From assembly GCA_947460065.1 (NCBI GenBank), contig CANHGF010000125.1:1-7051 (forward strand): 7,051 nt of DNA. The letters run 5' to 3'. Positions 1 through 7,000 of the stretch are shown here, one piece after another; positions within the stretch are counted from its first letter, which is position 1; each line of letters begins with the position of its first letter. The position numbers and the translations under genes are program-made. The stretch is from Comamonadaceae bacterium. Lineage in GTDB: Bacteria > Pseudomonadota > Gammaproteobacteria > Burkholderiales > Burkholderiaceae_C. The notes under the pieces were generated by a model. The model saw nothing but the letters and a program-made list of their open reading frames with translations, was not told where the DNA came from and searched no databases.

Positions 1-248
1 AGGGGCGCGGGCGTTGCCTGCGGCATCGGCATCGGCATTGGCATCGGCATCGGCATCGGCATCGGCATCGGCATCGGCATCGGCGTGGGCGTGGGCGTGG
101 GCGTGGGCGTGGGCGTGGGCGTGGGCGTGGGCGTGGGCGCGCCCTGGCTGGTGCTGACCGGCCCTTGCGGCAGCGGCGGCGCAGGCACCTGTACATGGCC
201 GCAGGACAGCAGCGCCAGCGCGCTAGGGATAATGAGGAGCAATTTCAT
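1..248 (-). CDS. Putative proline-rich lipoprotein with dipeptide-repeat linker (partial, C-terminus beyond the left edge)
   Basis: I do not recognise a family. Reading leftwards from the ATG at 248-246, 82 codons are open to the window edge. Residues 1-15 look like a lipoprotein signal peptide: Lys2, a hydrophobic core, then Leu-Leu-Ser before Cys16, a usable lipobox. Residue 17 is Gly rather than Asp, so outer-membrane sorting is the expected fate. After a short Pro-rich stretch come nine Pro-Thr pairs (38-55) and ten Pro-Met pairs (56-75), coded by hexanucleotide arrays, then PQATPAP at the edge. Such a linker would hold a C-terminal domain away from the membrane, but that domain is not visible. 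An in-frame ATG at 269-267 would add MLRFSHI; no strong ribosome site favours either start. The opposite strand is also open across the repeats, so the choice of strand rests mainly on the signal peptide. Confidence 0.55.
   Translation of the reverse strand, partial: MKLLLIIPSALALLSCGHVQVPAPPLPQGPVSTSQGAPTPTPTPTPTPTPTPTPTPMPMPMPMPMPMPMPMPMPMPQATPAP
22..81. repeat. Hexanucleotide array, 10 x GGCATC
   Basis: Ten head-to-tail GGCATC units are present. The third unit (34-39) reads GGCATT and the other nine are identical. On the minus strand the array codes Pro-Met pairs (CCG ATG) in the putative lipoprotein. The single variant is synonymous there, CCA for CCG in Pro. The array runs directly into a second hexamer array without losing register. 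Confidence 0.95.
82..138. repeat. Hexanucleotide array, 9 x GTGGGC (equivalently GGCGTG)
   Basis: After GGC at 82-84, nine perfect GTGGGC units occupy 85-138. On the minus strand they code Pro-Thr pairs (CCC ACG). Read as GGCGTG, the unit shares its GGC half and its phase with the GGCATC array beside it. This suggests that both grew from a related ancestral unit. A period of six means that gain or loss of units changes protein length by two residues and does not shift the frame. Confidence 0.95.
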
Positions 249-267
249 GATGTGACTGAAACGAAGC

Positions 268-390
268 ATGGCCCTGTTACTGCTTGAAGCCCTGTTGGCC
301 CTGGCGCTGCTGGTGTTCATCGTCTGGTGGACCATGTTTTCCGGTCGGCCCAAAGGCGAGCCGCCGCCCAAGGATCCGCCCGAAACCTGA
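268..390 (+). CDS. Small single-span membrane protein, 40 residues
   Basis: The ORF starts at ATG 268 and ends at TGA 388-390. Residues 1-24 are very hydrophobic and rich in Leu and Ala, ending in LVFIVWWTMF, a convincing membrane helix. A short tail follows: the basic segment SGRPKG, then a proline-rich acidic end (EPPPKDPPET). Positive charges after the helix and none before it suggest a cytoplasmic C-terminus. From memory, similar very short proteins with an FIVWWTMFSGR-like segment occur as unnamed proteins in Comamonadaceae, but I could not search for this. No function is known to me. The ribosome site is weak (GAAACGAAG just upstream). The start overlaps the possible upstream start of the divergent lipoprotein gene, and the 3' end lies 23 bases from the end of the converging regulator gene. 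It could instead be a chance ORF antisense to the gap between two minus-strand genes. Confidence 0.6.
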   Translation: MALLLLEALLALALLVFIVWWTMFSGRPKGEPPPKDPPET

Positions 391-413
391 GTCTGCCGGC
401 TTGGGGCACTTTG

Positions 414-1052
414 TCAGCTCTTGTCCAGGCCGCGCAGCAGGTTGACCAGCTCGACGGCGGATTTGACGGCCATCTTTTCAAACACCCGAGCGCGGTGGAC
501 TTCGACCGTGCGCACGCTGATGCTCAGCCCGTCGGCCACCTGTTTGTTGGACAAACCCTCGACCACCCGCTGCATCACCTCGTGTTCGCGCTCGGTCAGA
601 CCCGCCAGGCGCCGTTGCAGCTCCCGGCCCTGCCGCTGCTCGTTCAGAGCCGCCGCCGAGCGCGCCACCGCTTGCTCGACGCGGTCGACCAAGGCGTTGT
701 CGGAAAACGGTTTTTCACAAAAATCAAATGCACCGCTCTTGACCGCATCGACCGCAGTCGGTACATCGGCGTGGCCGGTCAGAAAGATCACCGGCATCAC
801 CGGCAACAGACCCCGTTTGACGATACGGTCGAACAGGGCCAGGCCACTGAGCGCACCCATGCGCACGTCGAGCAGGGCGCAGGAAGGCTCGCGCACTTCG
901 AAGGCGGGTCGGCTGATGTAGGCCTCGAAGGACTCGCCCGAGTCGAACAGCTCACTGAGCAGGCGCCGCGAGCGCAGCAGCCAGGCCAGCGCATCGCGCA
1001 CACCGGCGTCGTCGTCGATCACATAGACAGTGGCATTGGGAAGTTGGTTCAT
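414..1052 (-). CDS. dctR: FixJ/NarL-type response regulator, probably DctR-like (C4-dicarboxylate two-component system)
   Basis: This is a 212-residue cytoplasmic DNA-binding regulator with the usual FixJ-family length and layout. The receiver domain (about 7-120) has the acidic pocket Asp13-Asp15, phospho-acceptor Asp62 in LLDVRM, Thr92 in FLTGHAD and Lys114 in EKPF. After a linker, a LuxR-type helix-turn-helix (about 149-207) carries LTEREHEVM, LSNKQVA and VRTVEVHRARVFEKM. Gly66 occupies the position after DVRM where many receivers have Pro. The gene starts with ATG inside the kinase stop (ATGA overlap) and has no strong ribosome site of its own, so translational coupling to the kinase is likely. 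The adjacent kinase is the obvious phosphodonor. The DctR name follows from FixJ-type architecture paired with a DctS-like kinase. The family is certain, but the regulon is inferred and no target promoter is visible. Confidence 0.93.
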   Translation of the reverse strand: MNQLPNATVYVIDDDAGVRDALAWLLRSRRLLSELFDSGESFEAYISRPAFEVREPSCALLDVRMGALSGLALFDRIVKRGLLPVMPVIFLTGHADVPTAVDAVKSGAFDFCEKPFSDNALVDRVEQAVARSAAALNEQRQGRELQRRLAGLTEREHEVMQRVVEGLSNKQVADGLSISVRTVEVHRARVFEKMAVKSAVELVNLLRGLDKS

Positions 1053-3190
1053 GAGGTGCTCAGTGCCAGGGTGGGGCTGGCCGCCTTCGGCAGGGCGGTG
1101 GCCGGCAAGGTGAAGTGAAAGACCGTGCCTTGTGGGCGGTGGGATTCAAAGCGCAAGGTGCCGCCGTGCTGCTCGACCACCGTGCGGCACAGGCTCAGAC
1201 CCAGACCCATGCCTTCGGCCTTGGTGGTGAAAAACGGGGTAAACAGCTGTTGCGTCACAGCAGGGTCTATGCCGTGCCCAAGGTCGCTGACGCTGAATTC
1301 GACCCAGCGTACCGACTCACCCTCGCTGTGCACCGCATGGACCTGCAGCTCGAGCACCCTGTGCGCGCCCCGCGCGGGCGTGCCTTGCATGGCCTGCATG
1401 CCATTGCGGACCAGGTTGAGCAGCACCTGTTCGACCATGGTGCGGTCGCAGAGCACCGCCGGGCAGTCGGGCGCCACGGTCGAGATCACCTGCACCGCGA
1501 GCTTGCGCGCCTGCAGGGCGACCAGCGGCATGATGGCATCGAGCAGGTCTTGCGGCGCCACCGCCTGGCGCGGCTGCTCGCGCCGGCGCACAAAGTCATG
1601 CACGCTGCGGATCACCTTGCCGGCTCGCTCGGCCTGGCCGGAGATGCGTTGCAAGGCCGTCAGCAGGTCGGCGGCCAGCGCAGCCCCGTCGGCGGTCTGG
1701 CCTTGCTGCAAGGCGTCCTGCAAGAGGTTCACCGAACCGTTGGCGTAGCTGGCAATGGCGGCCAGCGGCTGATTGAGTTCGTGGCTGAGCAGTGAAGCCA
1801 TCTCACCGACCATGGCCAGGCGGGCGGTGGCCTGCAGGCGGTCCTGGCTGGCGCGCGAGAGGTCTTCATTGCGCCGTTGCTCGCTGATGTCGAGCACTGC
1901 GCTCATCCAGCCGGTGTGGCGGCCTTGCGCGTTGATCAAGGGGGCCTCCATGATCAGCACGGGGAAGCGGGTGCCGTCGCTGCGTTGAAACACCGACTCA
2001 TGCCCGCCGCGCAGGACGGCGCTGTTGTTGTAGCGGTCCTGCTGGCGCCGGCTGTAGAGGGCCACCATCTCCGGCGGCCAGTAGGGGGCCTGGTCACCGC
2101 TTTGCAGCAGTTGCTCGGCCTGCAGGCCCACCATTTTGCAAAACGCCGGGTTGACGTAGGTGATGTTGCCCTGCAGGTCGCGCGCACGCAGGCCGGTGCT
2201 CAGCGAGTCTTCCATGGCATTGCGAAAGGCCAGTGCCTCGGCCAGGTCCTGTTCGACCTTCTGTCTGCGTCGCATATCGCGCACCAGCAGAAACAGCACC
2301 AGTGTCAGGGCCAGCGCCATGCTGCTGACCAGCGCGCTCACGGGGTTGGGAAACAGGTCGGCGGTGCCTTGCCGGGTCTCCATGCGCACCACCAGGGTGT
2401 TGCCCGGCAGATCGAGCAGCAGCTGGGCCTGGTACAGCTTCTGGCCCTGACCGAGCTGTCCGTGCATCGCCAGCCGGGTGCCATCGGCCTCAGTGAAGGC
2501 CAGCGCGTAGCCGCGGGGCAGCCGCGCGCTGGCCATCTCGACCAGCATTTCGGACAGGGCATAGGTGGCCACGGTAAAGCCAATCAGGCGACCCGATTCG
2601 GTCTGCGGTATGCACAGATCCATCAGCTCCAGTCCCAGCCCGTCGGGCTGCGGCACGAAGTAGCTGTTGGAATAGGCTGCGCCTTCAAAGCGCATCGCGG
2701 TGCTGCAGGCCAGGCTCACGTCGGCCGCGCTTTGCGCACGCGGCGTGCGGCTGAAGACTGGCGCCCGCGTGAGCGCGTCCTGGCCGAGCAAGGTCTGCAG
2801 CTGAGGGTCGCGCCACTCCAGGCGGACGATCTCGCGCCTTTGCTGCAGCAATTCGGCGCTCTGGGCGCTCCACACGCTGGGCTTGTCCGGCGTGAGCAGC
2901 TGCAGCTGCCGCATATTGCGCGCCAGCCCGTTGCGCAGATCGCTCACCACTTCCAACGCTTCGGCGTCGAGCCGGCTTTGCACCGCGCTGGCTTCATAGC
3001 GGCCTGTCAACCACACCAGCAGACCCAGCAGCGCAGCCAGCAGCAGCACCAGCATGGTCCACAGCAGCCAGCGGCTGCGCAGATGGCCGCGAAAGCGGCG
3101 ACCCAGCTGCCGCCACCCGCGCTTGGCCAGCCCTGCCACGGTCACGGGCTCGGCCGCTGTAGCCGATGCTCTGCTGTCCATCAAGTTCAC
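1049..3190 (-). CDS. dctS: Membrane sensor histidine kinase with PAS domain, DctS/DctB-like
   Basis: This is a 713-residue inner-membrane kinase. A basic N-terminal segment precedes the first membrane helix (about 41-63). A periplasmic sensor region of about 220 residues follows (64-285), then the second helix (about 286-303) and a short coiled linker. The PAS domain (about 318-440) contains ITYVNPAFCKMVG. The HisKA region has the H-box SHELNQPLAAI with phospho-acceptor His470. The ATPase domain has an N-box (Asn592 and Asn596), DLGHG at 636-640, the F-box FTPFFTT at 650-656 and GMGLGL at 660-665. All catalytic motifs are intact. SHELNQP and the two-helix plus PAS plan match the DctB/DctS/FixL group. 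The ligand is inferred to be a C4-dicarboxylate or similar acid, not shown. The start is GTG at 3190-3188, overlapping the hydrolase stop as GTGA. An in-frame ATG three codons later (3181-3179) is an alternative. The stop overlaps the regulator start. Confidence 0.93.
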   Translation of the reverse strand: MNLMDSRASATAAEPVTVAGLAKRGWRQLGRRFRGHLRSRWLLWTMLVLLLAALLGLLVWLTGRYEASAVQSRLDAEALEVVSDLRNGLARNMRQLQLLTPDKPSVWSAQSAELLQQRREIVRLEWRDPQLQTLLGQDALTRAPVFSRTPRAQSAADVSLACSTAMRFEGAAYSNSYFVPQPDGLGLELMDLCIPQTESGRLIGFTVATYALSEMLVEMASARLPRGYALAFTEADGTRLAMHGQLGQGQKLYQAQLLLDLPGNTLVVRMETRQGTADLFPNPVSALVSSMALALTLVLFLLVRDMRRRQKVEQDLAEALAFRNAMEDSLSTGLRARDLQGNITYVNPAFCKMVGLQAEQLLQSGDQAPYWPPEMVALYSRRQQDRYNNSAVLRGGHESVFQRSDGTRFPVLIMEAPLINAQGRHTGWMSAVLDISEQRRNEDLSRASQDRLQATARLAMVGEMASLLSHELNQPLAAIASYANGSVNLLQDALQQGQTADGAALAADLLTALQRISGQAERAGKVIRSVHDFVRRREQPRQAVAPQDLLDAIMPLVALQARKLAVQVISTVAPDCPAVLCDRTMVEQVLLNLVRNGMQAMQGTPARGAHRVLELQVHAVHSEGESVRWVEFSVSDLGHGIDPAVTQQLFTPFFTTKAEGMGLGLSLCRTVVEQHGGTLRFESHRPQGTVFHFTLPATALPKAASPTLALSTS

Positions 3191-3996
3191 GGCAGCACCC
3201 GATGGTCCAGCGCCGGCAGTTGCTGGCGCCTGCGTCCAAGCTCGCCAGCTTCCAGCTCGGCCAGCACCACCCCCGCGCCTTCGGCCCGTTGCGCCAGAAT
3301 CTGGCCCCAGGGGTCGATCAGCATGCTGTGGCCCCAGGTGCGGCGGCCGTTGTCGTGCACGCCGCCCTGTGCAGCGGCAGCAACAAAGGCCAGGTTTTCA
3401 ATGGCCCGGGCCCGCAGCAGCACCTCCCAGTGCGCCTGGCCGGTGGTGTAGGTGAAGGCACTGGGCACCAGCAGCAGATCGCTGCCCAGGCGCCTGTAAA
3501 GCTCGGGAAAGCGCAGGTCGTAGCAAATGCTCAGGCCGATGCGCCAGCGGTGACCGTCGCGCGAGGTCAGCTCAAAGCTGGCGCTGTCCTTGCCCGCTTC
3601 GATGGTGCGGGTCTCGTCATGGCTCTCGCGCTCGCCGCTGTAGCGAAACAGGTGGATCTTGTCGTAGCGTGCCACCGCTTGCCCCAGCGGGTTGAACACC
3701 AGCGTGCTGTTGAGCACACGGCCTGCATCGGCGGTGGCCAAAGGCACGGTGCCGCCGACAACCCACAGCCCGTGCTGCTGGGCCTGAGACGCCAGAAAGT
3801 CCTGCAGCGGGCCTTGGCCAGCCGGCTCGGCCAGCGTCAGTTTGTCCCGCTCGTTGCGCCCGAGCAGGCAAAAATACTCGGGCAGCAGGGCCAACTCTGC
3901 ACCGGCGTCGGCCGCCTCGGCCAGGCCATCGGCGGCGGCGCGTAAATTGGCCGCCACATCGGTGCCTGAGACCATTTGAAGGGCAGCGACTTTCAT
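3187..3996 (-). CDS. Carbon-nitrogen hydrolase, Nit1/YbeM-like (probable deaminated-glutathione amidase)
   Basis: This is a 269-residue single-domain, probably cytoplasmic member of the nitrilase superfamily, at normal family length. The catalytic triad is visible: Glu40 in LLPEYF, Lys113 in YDKIHLF and Cys158 in SICYDLRFPELYR. The second conserved Glu191 lies in HWEVLLRARAIEN. The segments GERESHDE and FTYTTGQAHWE resemble the Nit1 branch. That branch hydrolyses deaminated glutathione, a side product of transaminases, to 2-oxoglutarate and cysteinylglycine. Other omega-amidase or aliphatic amidase activities cannot be excluded from sequence. The ATG start lies nine bases after the yhdP stop, with only a weak GAAAG-like ribosome site. 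The stop overlaps the kinase start. From memory, a hydrolase of this kind follows yhdP in pseudomonads and other proteobacteria, which supports the call and co-transcription. Confidence 0.92.
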   Translation of the reverse strand: MKVAALQMVSGTDVAANLRAAADGLAEAADAGAELALLPEYFCLLGRNERDKLTLAEPAGQGPLQDFLASQAQQHGLWVVGGTVPLATADAGRVLNSTLVFNPLGQAVARYDKIHLFRYSGERESHDETRTIEAGKDSASFELTSRDGHRWRIGLSICYDLRFPELYRRLGSDLLLVPSAFTYTTGQAHWEVLLRARAIENLAFVAAAAQGGVHDNGRRTWGHSMLIDPWGQILAQRAEGAGVVLAELEAGELGRRRQQLPALDHRVLP

Positions 3997-4005
3997 CCGG
4001 GTCTT

Positions 4006-7000
4006 TCAGGGGCTGCTGCCGACGCTGGCCGACGGGGTCTTGCGTGCAACCCGCTCAATGACCGGGTCGGCCCAGGTGCCACGCACGCCAAATTCCTGGG
4101 TGTTGGCCTCGCTCAAAGGGCGGCGCAGCAGCCATTGGGCGATGAAGGTGCCCAGGGCCATTGCCGGATTGACCGCTGAGGCCAGCAGCGAGGCGGTGCC
4201 CGCATTGATTTCGGGCACCACCACCACCTTGATGTCCTGGGTCTCGCGGCCGATGTCGGCCGAGCCGGCCATCAGCACCGCCGCATTGACCCCCTTCATG
4301 CGCAGGCTGTCGGTATGGGCTATGCCTTGGTCGATGGCCACCTCGCCGCGCACCCAATCAAAGGAAAAGCCCTCGGAAAACACGTCGCGGAAATCGAGCG
4401 TCAGGCGCCGGGGCAGCGCCTGCAGATTGAGCACGCCCAGCAGCTTGGCCACGCCCGGCTCGGCCTTGAGGAACTGGCCTGACTCGATATCGACGCCGAA
4501 CTGGCCCTGCAGGCTGGGCGTGTGCAGGGCCAGCGGCGAGCCGCTCCAGCCTATGGTGCCTTCGAGCTTGCCCTTGCCGCGGCGTATGGCGCCGTCCATG
4601 CCCATGCGCTTGAGCAACTCACCGGAGTCGTTGATGTCAAGCCGAAAGTTCATCTGGGTCTGGCGCCGCAGCGGCCCGCCGCCGCGGCCCGGCGCATCGC
4701 CGGGCAGGGCGGCCCAACTGCCGGTGGCGCTCAGCCGGGCTTCGGGAACCGATAGATTGAGTTTGGCCAGCCGCCATTCGCGCGCTGCATCGCCGCCGCC
4801 GGTGTTGCGGTTGATCGCCTCCACTTCCAGCCGCCCGAGTTTGCGCCCGCGCAGTTCGAGCTCGTCGACCACGATGTCCAGCCCCGGGATGCTGACCGGT
4901 TGTTTGTCGAGCAAAGCTTCGACGTTGCTGGTGGTGGCCTGGCCCAGGGCCATCCGCGCCATCCGCGCATAGAGTCGGCCAGCAGTCGCCCCATTGGCCG
5001 GGCGATATTCGGCGTAGCCGCTCAGGTTGCTGGCGTCGATGTTCGCGCGCCACAGCGAACGCTCGCGGCTGGCGCCCAGCACCACCTGCTGCAGGCTGTG
5101 CCCTTGCACGCGCAACTGTCCGCTGCGCAGGCTCACCAGTGTCGGCAGGTAAGTCGGGCCGCTCTGGGTAGCCGACGCAGGCAGCACGGCCTCCCAAGCA
5201 TCCAGATCCAGGCCGGCCAGATCGATTTGGGCACGCACTTGCCCGGCAACCGGATCGAGCCCGGGTGTGCCGATGGCGATATCGCCGGCCAGCACCTGGG
5301 GCGCAGCGCTGCCGAGGTCACGCAGGAAGTGCAGGTTCAGTCCGCCGGGCAGTGCGACGCCTGGATTGAGCTGCAGGCTGATGCGGTCCTGCGGGCGACG
5401 CGCTTCGCGCAGGCTGGCCGCATCCATGCTTCGTTCCAGGCGCAACGGCCAATCGGCGCTGGCCGGTTTGTTCAGCGGCTCGGGCAGGTTCAAGGCCAGT
5501 CCGCGCAGGTTGCTGTTGACGCTGGCCTCGAGCCAGCCTTGGCGCAGCCCTATGGTGGCGCTGTAGCTGGTGCTGCCGCTGGCCTGGCGGGCCAGATCGG
5601 CCAGCCAGGCCGGCTCGCGCAGTTGCTGCAAGGCCTCAGCGCTGATCTCCCCTTGAGCCCGAAACATGATTTCGGGCTCGCTGGCATCACTCGACCGGGG
5701 TTTGATATTGCCCTCAAAGCGCAGATCGCTGCCCAGCAGTCGCCCTTGCGCCGCACTGACCTGCACCGTATCTTGTGTGAAGTTGACCGCTGCCTTGGCC
5801 TGCGACAGCAGGGGCAGGTCGGGCGCGAGTTGCACATCGTTACCCCCGAGCAGCAGCCGGCCGGTCACGCTGGAGCGACCGAGTTCGGCCAGCGGCAGAT
5901 TGAGCTTGAGTTCGACGGCTGCCGTGCCGCTGGCGCTGGCCTGACTGAGCACCTCGCCGGTCATGGCCGCCAGCGGCGATGTTCTCATCAGCTGCAGGCC
6001 CTGGGCCAGTGGGCCGTTGATCTCGCCACTCACCTCGACGGTGGCCTGCTGTGTCAGGTCGGCGATGCGTGCCTGTGTTTTGATGATGGACAGGCCAGCC
6101 AGCCCAGCGACCTGGGCGCGGGCCTGGCTGATCTGCATGCTGGCGCGACTGAACAGCAAGTCGGCCTCCAGCTGTTCCATGGCCGGCCAGGGCTTGCCCG
6201 GGCCCCCGAGGGGGACGTAGCGGTACCGGGCACCGCTGAGCTTGGCGCTGATGGAAAACTCTCCGTCCTCGGCTTGCTTGAAGGGAAAGCGCGCCAGTGG
6301 CCCTTTGACCTTAAAGCGGACATCGCTGAGCTGGCCTTCTGGCACCGCGTCCTGAACGTAGCGGCGTACCGATTCGGGAAGGGTCAGGGGCAGGTAGCGG
6401 TACACCCGGGCTGCATGGGCTCGACTGAGCTGGCCCTGTAGATCGAGCTGGCCGGGCCCATCGCCCTGGCGGCTCCAACTGCCCTTGAACTGGCCCTGTG
6501 CATCGTCGGCCAGCAGCTTAGCCTGCTCCACATCGACGAAGCTGGCGCCGGCGCTGCGCTTGAATTTGATCTGCGCGGCAAAATCGTCCAGCGGTATCCG
6601 CGCCTCATTGAAAACACCGGGAAATTCCAGCCACCCGCTTTTCATGCTGATCTGGGCCTGGCCGCTGTCCTGGCCCCTTTCGTGGGTCCACTGGACATCC
6701 ATGTCGGCCCCCTGCAGGCCGGGGCGGCCCAGCCCTGCTGCCGGCGCCGAGGCCAGTGCCAGTTGGCGTACCCGGGCACGCAACTGCGCTTGATCTGGAT
6801 CCTGGATCGATCCCTGCCAGCTCATTTGAAGCTGTTCGACCAGGCCTTGCGGCTGCAAGCTACGAAGCTGATCGTGAAGCGTGGGAGCCAGGGGCAGGCG
6901 CTGGGCGATGGCGGCCAATGCGGCCAGGTCGATCTGGTCGGCGCTGAATTGGCCGCGCTCGGCGCTTTTGCCACTGGCCGGCTGCTGCGTCCATGAGACA

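Noticed and set aside
1..255. Plus-strand open frame across the repeats, reading Gly-Ile and Gly-Val dipeptides and ending at TGA 253-255.
   Set aside because: All six frames stay open through these hexamer arrays, so openness proves nothing. The minus strand offers a start and a lipoprotein signal peptide, whereas the plus frame has no visible start and only an unremarkable tail. It remains a minor alternative.
228..255. A strong ribosome-site-like GAGGAGC followed by ATG ATG TGA (a two-codon ORF), and a GATAAT -10-like box, upstream of the small plus-strand gene.
   Set aside because: The purine run is the complement of Leu-Leu codons (CTCCTC) in the lipoprotein signal peptide, so it is probably coincidental. 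No good -35 box lies at proper spacing. A leader peptide cannot be supported from this alone.
350..373. Short GGCG/CGCC inverted repeat followed, on the minus strand, by TTT, as a possible terminator after the regulator gene.
   Set aside because: The stem is only four or five base pairs, the T run is three bases, and it lies inside the small plus-strand coding region.
391..413. The gap between the converging small gene and the regulator gene, examined for a terminator.
   Set aside because: It holds only a GCCGGC palindrome without a T tract. Nothing else is seen.
327..1118. 263-codon plus-strand ORF opposite the response regulator.
   Set aside because: It is antisense to a well-supported regulator, has no recognisable domain and is rich in His, Gln and Arg, as expected from complementing GC-rich codons.
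1877..3451. 524-codon plus-strand ORF opposite the kinase and the end of the hydrolase.
   Set aside because: It spans two confirmed minus-strand genes and its composition is typical of a shadow frame. It has no signal peptide or domain.
4900..6441. 513-codon plus-strand ORF opposite yhdP.
   Set aside because: Long antisense frames are common in GC-rich genes. The minus strand carries the clear YhdP signature and this frame shows no family features.
6916..6918. TTG as the start of yhdP.
   Set aside because: The frame continues upstream to the window edge with YhdP-like sequence, so this is an internal Leu codon of a truncated gene.
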